A stretch of 64,000 bases of DNA from JAXGMV01 sp040768445 (GTDB lineage Bacteria > Chloroflexota > Anaerolineae > Anaerolineales > Anaerolineaceae), in the NCBI GenBank assembly GCA_040768445.1, contig JAXGMV010000001.1, forward strand, positions 1,302,001 to 1,366,000. The letters are read 5' to 3'. Below the pieces are notes generated by a model. The model did not search any database and was not told the origin of the DNA. It saw only the letters and a list, made by a program, of their open reading frames with translations. Shown piece after piece: positions 42,791 to 51,786 of this stretch (the first letter of the stretch is position 1; every line of letters starts with the position of its first letter). Position numbers and translations under genes: made by a program.

Positions 42791-43648
42791 ATGATGAAAC
42801 TCAAGGATAAGATCGCTGTCATCACTGGCGGTACCCGTGGATTAGGTTTAAGCACGGCTGAAGCCCTGGCAAAAGAAGGTACCAGGGTTGTTGTGTCCTC
42901 CCGTTCTCAGGATTCGGTTGATAAGGCGGTGGAAATGCTCACCAGCCGCGGCTATGAAGCCAGCGGCATTACTGCGGATGTTGGTGACCTACTGCAGGTA
43001 CAGGGCTTAGCCCGGCATGCCGTTGCCCGTTTTGGAGGACTTGACATTTGGGTTAATAATGCGGGGGTCGTGGCGCCTTATGGTCCCAGTATTGATATCG
43101 CCCCGCAAGATTTTTACCGTGTGGTGCAGACCAATATCATCGGTGTTTATCACGGCTCGCGTACAGCACTGCATTATTTCAACAACCAAAATTCCGGCAA
43201 GTTGATCAATATATTGGGGTTGGGTGATTCCTGGGCAGCACCGTGGCAGAATACCTATGCCGCCAGCAAAGCCTGGATGCGCAGTTACACCAAGGCGCTG
43301 GCAGCCGAGAATAAGGGCAGCGGCGTCTCAATTATTGCCTTTAACCCCGGTATGACTCGCACCAGCCTGCTGACCGATGTTGATGTCATCGAAGGCTCGG
43401 AAGAGCGTTTGAAGGTGTTCCCGAAAATTGTACGCATGTGGTCCAACCCGCCTGAGGTGCCGGCTGATAAGATTGCCTGGCTGGCATCTTCGGCAACAGA
43501 CGGCAGGACCGGACTGTACGTCAGCCTGGTGAGACCCGGATTCGTCCTGCGCGGCCTGTGGAAGGAGCTAAAACGAGCCATCACCGGCAATCACAGTCGC
43601 GATGTAGCAATTAAAATAACCACCATTCCCCCATCAAGGGATGATTGA
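42791..43648 (+). CDS. SDR family oxidoreductase
   Basis: 285 residues. TGGTRGLG near the N-terminus binds NAD(P), NNAG is in DIWVNNAGVVAPYG, the catalytic YAASK is in NTYAASKAWMRSYTKAL, and the serine-equivalent position is in ILGLGDSWAAP. The C-terminal extension is basic. Starts at ATGATG directly after GAGAGGGG, 12 nt after the MFS gene. It could modify the compound handled by the exporters of the same operon; this is inferred from position only. Confidence 0.85.
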   Translation: MMKLKDKIAVITGGTRGLGLSTAEALAKEGTRVVVSSRSQDSVDKAVEMLTSRGYEASGITADVGDLLQVQGLARHAVARFGGLDIWVNNAGVVAPYGPSIDIAPQDFYRVVQTNIIGVYHGSRTALHYFNNQNSGKLINILGLGDSWAAPWQNTYAASKAWMRSYTKALAAENKGSGVSIIAFNPGMTRTSLLTDVDVIEGSEERLKVFPKIVRMWSNPPEVPADKIAWLASSATDGRTGLYVSLVRPGFVLRGLWKELKRAITGNHSRDVAIKITTIPPSRDD

Positions 43649-43693
43649 GCTTATTTAAATCACTCATGGCGTATTCGAAACTTGAGGAAAAAG

Positions 43694-44302
43694 ATGAAAC
43701 AAAGCAAACACTTAAATTTCAATCAACAGGCGCCCGACCTGGCAGTGCAGGACACTGACGGCAACCCGGTTCAGCTCTCCAGACTGTGGCAGGAACGCCC
43801 GCTAATTCTGGCATTTACCCGCCACTTTGGCTGTACCCAGTGCAAGGAAATGCTGGATGAGTTGGTACAGGGAAAGGAACGTATTGAAGCGGCCGGGCTG
43901 GATATTGCTGTGATTACTCAGGGAAAACCTGAATCCACCGCAATTTTTGCACAGTCCTTTGCTCCCGGTTTGAAAGTGCTTTCAGATCCTGATCGCAGGT
44001 CTTATGCCGCGTACGGACTGGAAAGAGGCAACCTGCTGCAAACCTTCCTGCACCCCAAAATCTGGGCGGCCATTTCACAGGCACGTGAAAAAGGCTACCG
44101 GGTTGAGACACCGCCGGAAGGCCAGGATGCCATGCAGATGTCAGGTACTTTTATCATCAGCACAGATGGCAGGATTCAACTACCTTATTATTATGACCAT
44201 ATCGCCGACCACCCACCGCTTGACCTGCTGTTGGAAGGCGTGCTCTCCACCCCCTGGGATCAGCCTTTTGATGGACCAGTGGGACACATTGACACCGACT
44301 AA
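43694..44302 (+). CDS. Peroxiredoxin-like protein with CxxC (AhpC/TSA, PRXL2 type)
   Basis: 202 residues. Thioredoxin fold with FNQQAPDLAVQDTDGNPVQL, then ILAFTRHFGCTQCKEML carrying C47-x-x-C50, and a later VLSDPDRRSYAAYGLERG. It resembles the AhpC/TSA-like FAM213/PRXL2 group. It is the cysteine counterpart of the candidate selenoperoxiredoxin across the divergent promoter. ATG 43694 has TTGAGGAAAAAG upstream; the TTG at 43682 overlaps that site. Probable role: reduction of peroxide or quinone-derived oxidants. Confidence 0.85.
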   Translation: MKQSKHLNFNQQAPDLAVQDTDGNPVQLSRLWQERPLILAFTRHFGCTQCKEMLDELVQGKERIEAAGLDIAVITQGKPESTAIFAQSFAPGLKVLSDPDRRSYAAYGLERGNLLQTFLHPKIWAAISQAREKGYRVETPPEGQDAMQMSGTFIISTDGRIQLPYYYDHIADHPPLDLLLEGVLSTPWDQPFDGPVGHIDTD

Positions 44303-44324
44303 GCCTTGATACAGGAGTTTATTA

Positions 44325-45281
44325 ATGAAGAAGATTTTTACCTCACTTTTTATTTTCGGCCTTTTGCTGATCCTTTTAACCGCTTGCAGTGCCAAAACTG
44401 AAACAGCGGAGCCTGTCTCTGCTGAGCCAGTAATTGAAGTATTGATTGCTGAAGGGCGTGTACTGCCCTCAAACAGCATGAGCCATGCTTTTACTACCCC
44501 TGGGAAGGTGGTGGAAGTGCTGGTCAAAGATGGCGAAGCTGTTGAGGTCGGCCAGGTTCTGGCACGGTTGGAAAATTCACCTGACTTAAGTGCCTCACTG
44601 TCACGTGCACAGCAAAATGTACTGGCTGCACAGCAGGCCGTTGATGCACTCAAAGAAGGCGCAGCACCGGCGCTTGCCCTGGCACAGGCCAAACTGGCAG
44701 AACTGAACGCAGCTGAAGCGCTTGAGGATGCTGAAGAACGTTTTGATGTGGATGAGTCTGAGGAGAATGGTGCATTGTTAGCTGAAGCTCGCGAAAAATG
44801 GGCTATGGCAGAAACGAATCTGGCTGTGCTTGAAGATAATGACGGCATTGACCCTGATCAAATGGCTTTAGCTGATGCGAACCTGAGCAGCGCCAACATG
44901 TCACTCGAGGCGGCGCAGGCTGCCTTTAGCAGCCGTGAATTGAAAGCTGAGATTGCCGGCACAGTGATAGACCTTGCTCTTGAAGTCGGCCAGTTTGTTG
45001 CCGCAGGCGTACCGGTGATCGATGTAGCTGACCTTTCAGCCTGGAACGTTGAGACCGAGAACCTGACTGAAGTGGACGTTGTTCAGCTGGAGGTAGGGCA
45101 GGAAGCAACCGTTGTACTGGATGCACTCCCCGAAGTTGAACTTAAGGGCAAGATTGTCAACATCAACCAGCGCTATGAAATCAAACGCGGCGACGTGACC
45201 TTCACCGTCACCGTTGCGCTGGACCCAACTGATCAGCCACTGCGCTGGGGTATGACGGCCGCTGTCAGGTTCACACCCTGA
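44325..45281 (+). CDS. HlyD-type periplasmic adaptor lipoprotein
   Basis: 318 residues. The signal peptide ends in the lipobox LLTACS. The biotinyl-lipoyl-like halves are GKVVEVLVKDGEAVEVGQVL and IAGTVIDLALEVGQFVAAGV, separated by an A/E/L-rich coiled coil (about 85-195). The C-terminal beta-barrel follows (QEATVVLDALPEVELKGKIV). It should connect the inner permease to the exterior, as in MacA/DevB pumps. ACAGGAGTTTATTA precedes the ATG. The permease gene follows after 10 nt. Confidence 0.9.
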   Translation: MKKIFTSLFIFGLLLILLTACSAKTETAEPVSAEPVIEVLIAEGRVLPSNSMSHAFTTPGKVVEVLVKDGEAVEVGQVLARLENSPDLSASLSRAQQNVLAAQQAVDALKEGAAPALALAQAKLAELNAAEALEDAEERFDVDESEENGALLAEAREKWAMAETNLAVLEDNDGIDPDQMALADANLSSANMSLEAAQAAFSSRELKAEIAGTVIDLALEVGQFVAAGVPVIDVADLSAWNVETENLTEVDVVQLEVGQEATVVLDALPEVELKGKIVNINQRYEIKRGDVTFTVTVALDPTDQPLRWGMTAAVRFTP

Positions 45282-45291
45282 GGAAACATCT

Positions 45292-46461
45292 ATGAAGCAA
45301 ATTTTGACTATTTCAACATACCTGGCTGTCAAGGAAATCTGGCGCAACCGCGGCCGCTTCCTGCTGGTCAGCCTGGTGATTGCCCTGATCACCCTGCTGG
45401 TGCTGTTCATTGCAGCGCTGGGTGAAGGGCTGGGCAACGGCAACCGGGAGTATATCTCCAAGCTGAATGCCGACCTGGTGGTTTTTCAGGGTAAATCTGA
45501 TTTTCTCATCCAGGCAAGCCGCTTGGGACGGGACCGGTTGGCGGCTGTGCGGCGGGTTGATGGTGTACAGGATGCCGGCATGTTCGGCGCTTCCAGCGTC
45601 AACCTGATCCAGTCGGACGACAACAGCACCCTCAAGGTTGCCATGCTGGGCGTAGAGCCCGGTCATACCGGCGAGCCGCGTGTGTTGGAGGGCAGCCAGC
45701 TCAGTACTGACCTGGCAGAAGAAGCCCTGATCGATGCCAATACGGCGATCAGAACAGGTATAACCGTTGGCGACACACTTACTGTTCGTGTCACACAGGG
45801 CACGCGTGATGAACTCTTCAAGCTGCGCGTGGTGGGCGTGACCGATGGACAGCAGTACTCTTTGCAGCCATCCATCTTTGTGCCGTTTTTTACCTGGGAT
45901 CGCATTCGCCCGAAATCAGAAGCTGAAGTCAACAGCCTGACTTCGGTGGCGAACGTCTTCCTGGTAAAGCTGGATGACCCGGCTCAGGTTGACGTTGTCA
46001 GCCAACGATTGACAGCACAGGTAGGAAATATTGAGACAGCTGATTTGAAAACAACCATACAGTCACTGCCTGGCTACTCAGCCCAGCAGAGCACCTTGAA
46101 CACGCAGGGTGGTTTCACCCTGTTTATTGGCATCCTGGTGATTGGCGGCTTTTTCCAGATCCAGATCCTGCAGAAGGTATCGCAGATTGGCGTACTCAAA
46201 GCCATTGGCACAGCCAACCCGATCGTTGCTGCCTCTTCCATCATACAGATCGTAATTGTGACGGTGATCGGGGTGGCAATAGGTGCCCTGCTGACCTTCT
46301 TGTTCTCGCTGACATTTCCACCAACCGTGCCGATTGTTTTCAACGGCACCACTTCTGTTATTGCCATCATCGCCCTGCTGTTGATCGGTCCATTGGGCGG
46401 GCTTGTGTCCATTCGATATGCGGTGAAAATTGAGCCGTTGAAAGCGCTGGGGTTGTCATGA
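45292..46461 (+). CDS. FtsX/DevC-type ABC transporter permease
   Basis: 389 residues. One membrane helix near the N-terminus (about 22-45), a large extracytoplasmic domain, and three helices near the C-terminus make the FtsX/MacB topology. VAMLGVEPGHTGEPRVLEG is typical of the periplasmic part, and LQKVSQIGVLKAIGTAN is the coupling region before the last helices. It works with the HlyD protein and the ATPase encoded on either side. GAGGAAACATCT precedes the ATG. Its end overlaps the next gene by 4 nt. Confidence 0.92.
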   Translation: MKQILTISTYLAVKEIWRNRGRFLLVSLVIALITLLVLFIAALGEGLGNGNREYISKLNADLVVFQGKSDFLIQASRLGRDRLAAVRRVDGVQDAGMFGASSVNLIQSDDNSTLKVAMLGVEPGHTGEPRVLEGSQLSTDLAEEALIDANTAIRTGITVGDTLTVRVTQGTRDELFKLRVVGVTDGQQYSLQPSIFVPFFTWDRIRPKSEAEVNSLTSVANVFLVKLDDPAQVDVVSQRLTAQVGNIETADLKTTIQSLPGYSAQQSTLNTQGGFTLFIGILVIGGFFQIQILQKVSQIGVLKAIGTANPIVAASSIIQIVIVTVIGVAIGALLTFLFSLTFPPTVPIVFNGTTSVIAIIALLLIGPLGGLVSIRYAVKIEPLKALGLS

Positions 46462-47204
46462 GCACTGAAATCAACAGCACACCCAACGCACTTGAAACAC
46501 GCTCAGTTGTTAAAACCTACCAGACGGATTTTGGGACCATCCAGGCAGTCGATGAAGTCTCTCTGCAGGTGGGCGCCGGCGATTTTGTGGCGCTGGTTGG
46601 ACCGAGCGGTTCGGGCAAGACCACCATGCTTTCCATTCTGGCGGCGCTGCTTCAGCCTACCTCCGGCCAGATACTGCTGGATGGTGATGACCTGGCGGGC
46701 ATGGATGACAAAGAACGCGTCGCCATGCGGCGCGAGAAAATTGGCTTTACCTTCCAGGCAAATAACCTGGTGCCTTATTTGACAGCAGTTGAGAATGTCG
46801 AATTGATGCTCCGGCTGAATAAGCGGCTAGACAAAGCCGGAAAATTGCGGGCACGTGAACTGCTGGCACGACTTGGCCTGGGTGAGCGCCTGCATAACCT
46901 GCCCGGCCAGATGTCTGGCGGACAGCAGCAGCGTGTGGCCATCGCCCGGGCGTTGATACACAATCCCAGCCTGGTGCTGGCGGATGAGCCGACAGCCAGC
47001 CTGGATACTGAGCGCGCCTACCAGGTGGTGGAAACCTTTGCCGGCTTGATCCATGAGCAGAACCGCGCCGGCATCATGGTGACGCATGACCTGCGCATGT
47101 GCATTTACGTTGACCGTGTACTGATGATGCAGGATGGCAAGCTGGTGCGCATTTACACCGGTCAGGACGAGATCAAGGAGCTGATTGGCGGCGGCAGCCA
47201 TTAA
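46458..47204 (+). CDS. ABC transporter ATP-binding protein (MacB/LolD/DevA-like)
   Basis: 248 residues. Walker A GPSGSGKTT, Q-loop in GFTFQANNLVPYLTAVENVE, signature MSGGQQQRVAIARAL, Walker B LVLADEPTASLD and the H-loop VTHDLRM. The start overlaps the permease stop (ATGA), so translation is coupled. It is the last gene of the MFS-to-ATPase run; a hairpin terminator follows. Confidence 0.95.
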   Translation: MSTEINSTPNALETRSVVKTYQTDFGTIQAVDEVSLQVGAGDFVALVGPSGSGKTTMLSILAALLQPTSGQILLDGDDLAGMDDKERVAMRREKIGFTFQANNLVPYLTAVENVELMLRLNKRLDKAGKLRARELLARLGLGERLHNLPGQMSGGQQQRVAIARALIHNPSLVLADEPTASLDTERAYQVVETFAGLIHEQNRAGIMVTHDLRMCIYVDRVLMMQDGKLVRIYTGQDEIKELIGGGSH

Positions 47205-47271
47205 AAACAATCTGGTTATTTAATTCCAGATTCTTAAGATTGGTTGATGATTGTGTTGGTTTAAAAAATCT

Positions 47272-47317
47272 AAGACCTGCGGAGATTGTAGTTGTCCCTG
47301 CAGGCCTTATTATTTCT
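47272..47317 (+). terminator. Terminator of the efflux operon
   Basis: AAGACCTGCGGAGA (47272-47285) pairs with TCCCTGCAGGCCTT (47295-47308) with three wobble-type mismatches, followed by ATTATTTC. Confidence 0.6.
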
Positions 47318-47349
47318 AAATAATTCATTGAAAAACTGTTTTTCGGTGG

Positions 47350-48075
47350 TTATTTGTCAATGTATTTTGCATTAACACGATGTGAGCCGTCACACAGCGG
47401 CTTGTTGCACGAATTGCCGCAGTTGCACAGGGTCACACGGTTGCGCATCTCTAAAGGCTGGCCGTCCGAACGTTCGATCTCAATGCTGCCGGTGACAAAT
47501 ACCGGGCCGCGAATGGGGCCGTCGGAGAGCACTTCAACAGTTGTGGCAATATCAGGATTCAAATCGGGTTCAATATCCGGCTCATTGGGGTCAATGCGGT
47601 AAGTGAGTGCGCCTGAGGGGCAGCGTTCGACCATCGCTATTACCAGCGAACGGATGCGGGTGTTGTCAGTTTCCATCACAAAATCAGCAAAAGATGCGCC
47701 CATCATGCCGCAGAATCCTGAACCCGTGCACAAGGTTTCATCTTTCATCACAATAATGTGTGTACTGCCCGGTATGGTGGTACGGCGCTCAGAAGTTGTG
47801 TCGGTTGAGGCTGTCTCAGTGCCGTCAAAACCTTCACGGCGGTGTGTACCGTCACAGAATGGGAAGCGCGAAGATTTGCCGCAGCGGCAGAGCATATAAA
47901 CGCCATCGGGTGTCTCAATCGGTTCAGACTTCTTCCAGGTCAACGGTTCACCGTTCTCTGACACGACCTGGGTTTTGTGCAGCAGTGGTATGCCGCCTTC
48001 GACACGGTACGGTCCATTTTTGATGATCGTGATTTTTTGAGGTTTTGGCTCAACGGTATTTTCGGGTGCACTCAT
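47350..48075 (-). CDS. Double CDGSH iron-sulfur protein with central ferredoxin-like domain
   Basis: 241 residues. The first CDGSH site is CRCGKSSRFPFCDGTHR (C63, C65, C74, H78). The central ferredoxin-like segment is TLCTGSGFCG ... VERCPSGAL. The second CDGSH site is CNCGNSCNKPLCDGSH (C217, C219, C228, H232). Each CDGSH site should hold a [2Fe-2S] cluster with three cysteines and one histidine. The middle part resembles a divergent single-cluster ferredoxin (Fer4_19-like). Electron transfer or redox sensing is likely. The ribosome site is ACAGGAGAGACAAG. Confidence 0.88.
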   Translation of the reverse strand: MSAPENTVEPKPQKITIIKNGPYRVEGGIPLLHKTQVVSENGEPLTWKKSEPIETPDGVYMLCRCGKSSRFPFCDGTHRREGFDGTETASTDTTSERRTTIPGSTHIIVMKDETLCTGSGFCGMMGASFADFVMETDNTRIRSLVIAMVERCPSGALTYRIDPNEPDIEPDLNPDIATTVEVLSDGPIRGPVFVTGSIEIERSDGQPLEMRNRVTLCNCGNSCNKPLCDGSHRVNAKYIDK

Positions 48076-48115
48076 CTTGTCTCTCCTGTAGTTAGTAGAT
48101 TGGGTACTGTTAATT

Positions 48116-49042
48116 TCAGTTTATGATATCAACTTGTAGCCCGCTGACAGCCGGGCTGGTAACCAGGTATTCTGCCTGCTGATTAGCCTGCATAAACGCA
48201 GCAACCATTGCCTTGCCGGCACCAATGGCATTGTTTTGTGTACGGCAGAAGGCGATCAGGCTGGGTCCGGCGCCTGATAGTGCGGCGGCATCAGCACCTG
48301 CTGCTCGTGCTGCGTCCAGTGCCTGTGATGCACCGGGAATCAACGGTAAGCGGAAAGGTTGGTGCAGCCTGTCAACCATCACCTCGCCCAGCTCATCGAG
48401 CCTGCCTGATTTGAGCACATCCAGTACAGCGGCGGTGTTGGCGGCATTGGCAACGGCATCTGCCAGTGGGACCTGCTGCGGTATGGCGTTTCGCATGGCT
48501 TCGGTGGACAGATCAACCTGCGGTGTGGCGATGGCAAAATGCATCTCCGGTAGATGGTAAGATTTAATCGTGCTGGTGCTTCCATGCTTAAGCACCAGTG
48601 CCAGACCGCCGTGCAGTGCGGCCGCCAGGTTGTCCAGGTGTCCCTCCATCTTGCCAGCAAGGTCCAGCAGATGATTTGGCGTAAGCGGGCTGCCAAGCAG
48701 AGCGTTGGCGCCGGCCGCACCTGCCAGGATGGCAGCTGCACTGGAACCCAACCCTGAACGGATGGGAATATGCGTTTTGCAGTCAATTTGTAACCCGGTG
48801 GGAAAGGGCTCGCCGACGCTTTGATAGACCATTTTGGCTGACTTGACGACCATGTTGTCAGCCGTTTCGGGCACATGCTGTGACGTTAAACCGCTGTTTT
48901 TGATGACCAGTGTTTCACCGCAGAGACATAAAACTACTTCATTCCACAGTTCAAGCGCCAGCGCCAGGCAGTCAAAACCAGGCCCAAGGTTGGCAGAGGA
49001 AGCCGGCACCCTGATACATACGTGATGGGGTCGAACCGTCAT
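48116..49042 (-). CDS. thrB: Homoserine kinase
   Basis: 308 residues of the GHMP kinase family. PASSANLGPGFDCLALAL (residues 13-30) is the N-terminal signature, PIRSGLGSSAAA (93-104) the ATP-binding loop, and AAALSGAGPSLIAFC the third motif. It phosphorylates L-homoserine in threonine biosynthesis. The ATG overlaps the stop of thrC (ATGA), so the two are translationally coupled. The thrC-thrB order and lysA on the other strand mark an aspartate-family biosynthetic locus. Confidence 0.95.
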   Translation of the reverse strand: MTVRPHHVCIRVPASSANLGPGFDCLALALELWNEVVLCLCGETLVIKNSGLTSQHVPETADNMVVKSAKMVYQSVGEPFPTGLQIDCKTHIPIRSGLGSSAAAILAGAAGANALLGSPLTPNHLLDLAGKMEGHLDNLAAALHGGLALVLKHGSTSTIKSYHLPEMHFAIATPQVDLSTEAMRNAIPQQVPLADAVANAANTAAVLDVLKSGRLDELGEVMVDRLHQPFRLPLIPGASQALDAARAAGADAAALSGAGPSLIAFCRTQNNAIGAGKAMVAAFMQANQQAEYLVTSPAVSGLQVDIIN

Positions 49043-50091
49043 TTCAATATGACCTTTTTAATAGCTTCCATGTCGGCATCCACTACCTCAGGTGTTTGCA
49101 TCTGGCGGGCGATGATGTCAGGATCCTTTAAACCGTGTCCGGTACAGATGGCAACTACTGTTTTACCGATGAGGTCTATTGTGCCGGCCTTGATTTCAGC
49201 GGCCAGCCCCGCCAGCCCCGCCGCAGAGGCGGGTTCCACCCACACGCCGTGCGATGCCAATTGGCGCTGCATGGCAAGAATTTCTTCATCTGTGCGTGAA
49301 ATGATCCTGCCATCAGACTGCTCAGCAGCTTCCAGTGCCTGCTCACCGCGTGCCGGTTTGCCAATGCGGATGGCTGTGCAAACGGTTTCAGGGTTTTCCA
49401 CCGGGTAACCGAGCACCAGCGGCGCAGAACCGGCAGCCTGCACGCCCAATATGTGCGGCAGACCGGTGCCTTTGAACTGGTGATACTGCCGGAAGCCCAT
49501 CCAGTAGGAGGTGATGTTGCCAGCATTACCAACCGGCAGACACAACCAGTCCGGTGCGCTGCCCAGTACATCACAGATTTCAAACGCAGAAGTCTTTTGC
49601 CCCTCCAGACGGTAAGGGTTGAGCGAATTAACCATCACGATCGGGTTTTCTTCGCTGATTTTCAAAACCAGTGTCAGGGCATCGTCAAATGAGCCTCTAA
49701 TCTGTATCACCTGTGCACCGTATGCAATGGCACCGGCCAATTTACCGGCTGCCACCTTGCCTTCAGGGATGATGACAACCGGCTTCATGCCTGCCCGGCG
49801 GGCATAGGCTGCCGCCGACGCGGCTGTGTTGCCGGTAGATGCGCAGATCACCGCCTTTGCCTTGCGGCCGTACGCTTCGCTGATGGCAACGGTCATACCA
49901 CGGTCTTTAAATGAACCAGTAGGGTTCATCCCTTCAAATTTGACAAACAACTCAAAGCCGCCGCCCAGTTCCTTTGCCAGTCCGGGCATGGGAATCAGTG
50001 GGGTATTGCCTTCCAGCAGTGTCACCGTGCGGGTGTGCTGGGGGATGTTTAATAAGGGGCGGTATTGCTCAAGTACACCTTGGTAAGCCAT
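49039..50091 (-). CDS. thrC: Threonine synthase
   Basis: 350 residues, the short form of PLP-dependent threonine synthase. LLEGNTPLIPMPGLAKELG is at the N-terminus, the PLP lysine is K62 in NPTGSFKDRGM, and the phosphate-binding loop is in LPVGNAGNIT. It converts O-phosphohomoserine to threonine. GAGGAGAAACCC precedes the ATG. It is the first gene of the thrC-thrB operon, divergent from lysA. Confidence 0.95.
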   Translation of the reverse strand: MAYQGVLEQYRPLLNIPQHTRTVTLLEGNTPLIPMPGLAKELGGGFELFVKFEGMNPTGSFKDRGMTVAISEAYGRKAKAVICASTGNTAASAAAYARRAGMKPVVIIPEGKVAAGKLAGAIAYGAQVIQIRGSFDDALTLVLKISEENPIVMVNSLNPYRLEGQKTSAFEICDVLGSAPDWLCLPVGNAGNITSYWMGFRQYHQFKGTGLPHILGVQAAGSAPLVLGYPVENPETVCTAIRIGKPARGEQALEAAEQSDGRIISRTDEEILAMQRQLASHGVWVEPASAAGLAGLAAEIKAGTIDLIGKTVVAICTGHGLKDPDIIARQMQTPEVVDADMEAIKKVILK

Positions 50092-50197
50092 GGGTTTCTC
50101 CTCAAAGATGGTGTTTGTAGGCTGACAGTATTGATTATACCTTTGGAAGAACTGCAGGACAGTTTTTTCTGGAGCAGCGGTAAAACCTGAAGAAAGA

Positions 50198-50214
50198 ATA
50201 CAAGGACTTTGTAT
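50198..50214. promoter_or_regulatory. Palindrome in the thrC-lysA intergenic region
   Basis: ATACAA (50198-50203), GGACT, TTGTAT (50209-50214). It lies between the divergent amino-acid genes, 70 nt before lysA. It could be an operator for a shared regulator; this is inference from placement and symmetry. Confidence 0.3.
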
Positions 50215-50283
50215 CCCAGAATATTGTGGTAAACTTTCCCGTTTGTTTAAATTATTCTCTAAGGATGGAGAGGCAGTAATTAA

Positions 50284-51594
50284 ATGTATGACCCGAATGA
50301 TTTATCCGTATTTCCCATGAGTGCAGGACTGGATGGTAGTGGTCAGTTGACTGTTGCCGGCCACAACCTGGCGGAGCTGGCCAAGATCTATGGCACACCG
50401 CTGTATGTGTATGATGGGGGGACCATACGGAACAGGGTTTCAACGTTAAAAGAGAACCTTGATAGATATTACCCCGGCGATTCAGAGACGGCTTATGCTG
50501 TGAAGGCATATTTTTCCTCTGTGTTTGCCGGTAAACTTGCCAGCCTGGGCATTGGCGCAGATGTGGTCAGCCTGGGTGAACTGCATGTAGCAAAAAAGGC
50601 TGGCTTCTCAGCCGAAAGCATTCATCTGCATGGCAATAACAAAACTGAAGCTGAACTGCGGGAGGCGCTTGACTGGGGTATCCAGGCGATTGTGGTGGAC
50701 AGTCTCGATGAATTGAGCTTCGTGGAGAATATCGCACGAGAAATGGGAAAGGTTGCCCGCATCTGGCTGCGCATCACGCCTGATTTGAAAGTCAATACCC
50801 ACCCACATATTGAAACATCGAACACCGGCAGTAAATTCGGTTTGCATATCATCAACCGGCAGGCGTCTATTGCCATCAACCGGGCTCAGAAGAGTGAATG
50901 GCTTGATTTGGTTGGTCTGCACACGCACCTGGGCTCACAGATCTTTGAGCCCACGCCATACATTTCAGCCATTAAGATGTTGTTTGCACTGGCTGAGGAA
51001 GAACATTACATTCCTAAAGAAATCAGCCCGGGCGGTGGATGGGGTATCCGCTACACTGAGGCTGATGCTGTTAGCGATGATGTCATGCCGTGGGTCAAGG
51101 CTGTTAGTGAGACTGTGCAGGATGAAGCGGAAAAGCGTGGCTGGCCTCTGCCAAAGCTGGTACTTGAACCAGGCCGCTGGATTGTTGGGCGTGCAGGCGT
51201 GGCGTTGTACAGTATTGGTTCTCAGAAGGACCTGCCGGACGGGCTGCACATTGCTGCAATTGACGGCGGCATGGCGGATAACCCGCGTGTGGCACTGTAC
51301 CAGGCGGACTATACCGCACGGGTTGCCCAACGGGCTGTCGCTCAGCCCGACCAGGCTGTGCGAATTGTGGGCCGTTTCTGCGAGTCCAGCGATGTGCTCA
51401 TACCGGAAATCAGCCTGCCGAAACTGCAGCGCGGCGATGTACTGGCAGTCCCTGCGGGAGGCGCTTACCAGCTCAGTATGGCGTCCAACTACAACTTTGC
51501 AACCCGGCCCTCAGTATTATGGCTGGAAGATGGCCAGGTGGAAGTGATGCAGAAGCGCGAACATGCCGATGAACCATGTTGGTGGATGAACTGA
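50284..51594 (+). CDS. lysA: Diaminopimelate decarboxylase
   Basis: 436 residues of the alanine-racemase-like fold-type-III PLP enzymes. The PLP lysine is K74 in AYAVKAYFSS. HLHGNNKTEAEL and HTHLGSQIF follow, then SPGGGWGIRY (phosphate-binding), EPGRWIVGRAG, and GRFCESSDVL with the second-subunit active-site cysteine. It makes L-lysine from meso-diaminopimelate. GGAGAGGCAGT lies upstream. A perfect terminator follows. Confidence 0.93.
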   Translation: MYDPNDLSVFPMSAGLDGSGQLTVAGHNLAELAKIYGTPLYVYDGGTIRNRVSTLKENLDRYYPGDSETAYAVKAYFSSVFAGKLASLGIGADVVSLGELHVAKKAGFSAESIHLHGNNKTEAELREALDWGIQAIVVDSLDELSFVENIAREMGKVARIWLRITPDLKVNTHPHIETSNTGSKFGLHIINRQASIAINRAQKSEWLDLVGLHTHLGSQIFEPTPYISAIKMLFALAEEEHYIPKEISPGGGWGIRYTEADAVSDDVMPWVKAVSETVQDEAEKRGWPLPKLVLEPGRWIVGRAGVALYSIGSQKDLPDGLHIAAIDGGMADNPRVALYQADYTARVAQRAVAQPDQAVRIVGRFCESSDVLIPEISLPKLQRGDVLAVPAGGAYQLSMASNYNFATRPSVLWLEDGQVEVMQKREHADEPCWWMN

Positions 51595-51610
51595 CCTGAT
51601 AAATTACCAT

Positions 51611-51652
51611 ACTGCCTTGCTGTGCTTCCTAAAACAGCAAGGCAGTTTTTTA
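51611..51652 (+). terminator. Terminator of lysA
   Basis: Perfect 13-bp stem ACTGCCTTGCTGT (51611-51623) / ACAGCAAGGCAGT (51634-51646), followed by TTTTTATT. Confidence 0.95.
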
Positions 51653-51786
51653 TTAGGGATACTATCTAAAGGATGATTTATAGTTAGTTCTGCTAAGATA
51701 GTGATGAGGATATTATTCAAGAATTATCGTTATTGCTCGAAATAGTTAGACACTGCATCGTGAAAAGACCTGACAGGTGAGACCTA

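Noticed and set aside
47205..47271. Small gene after the efflux operon
   Set aside because: Too short, no ribosome site; the stretch is the spacer before the terminator.
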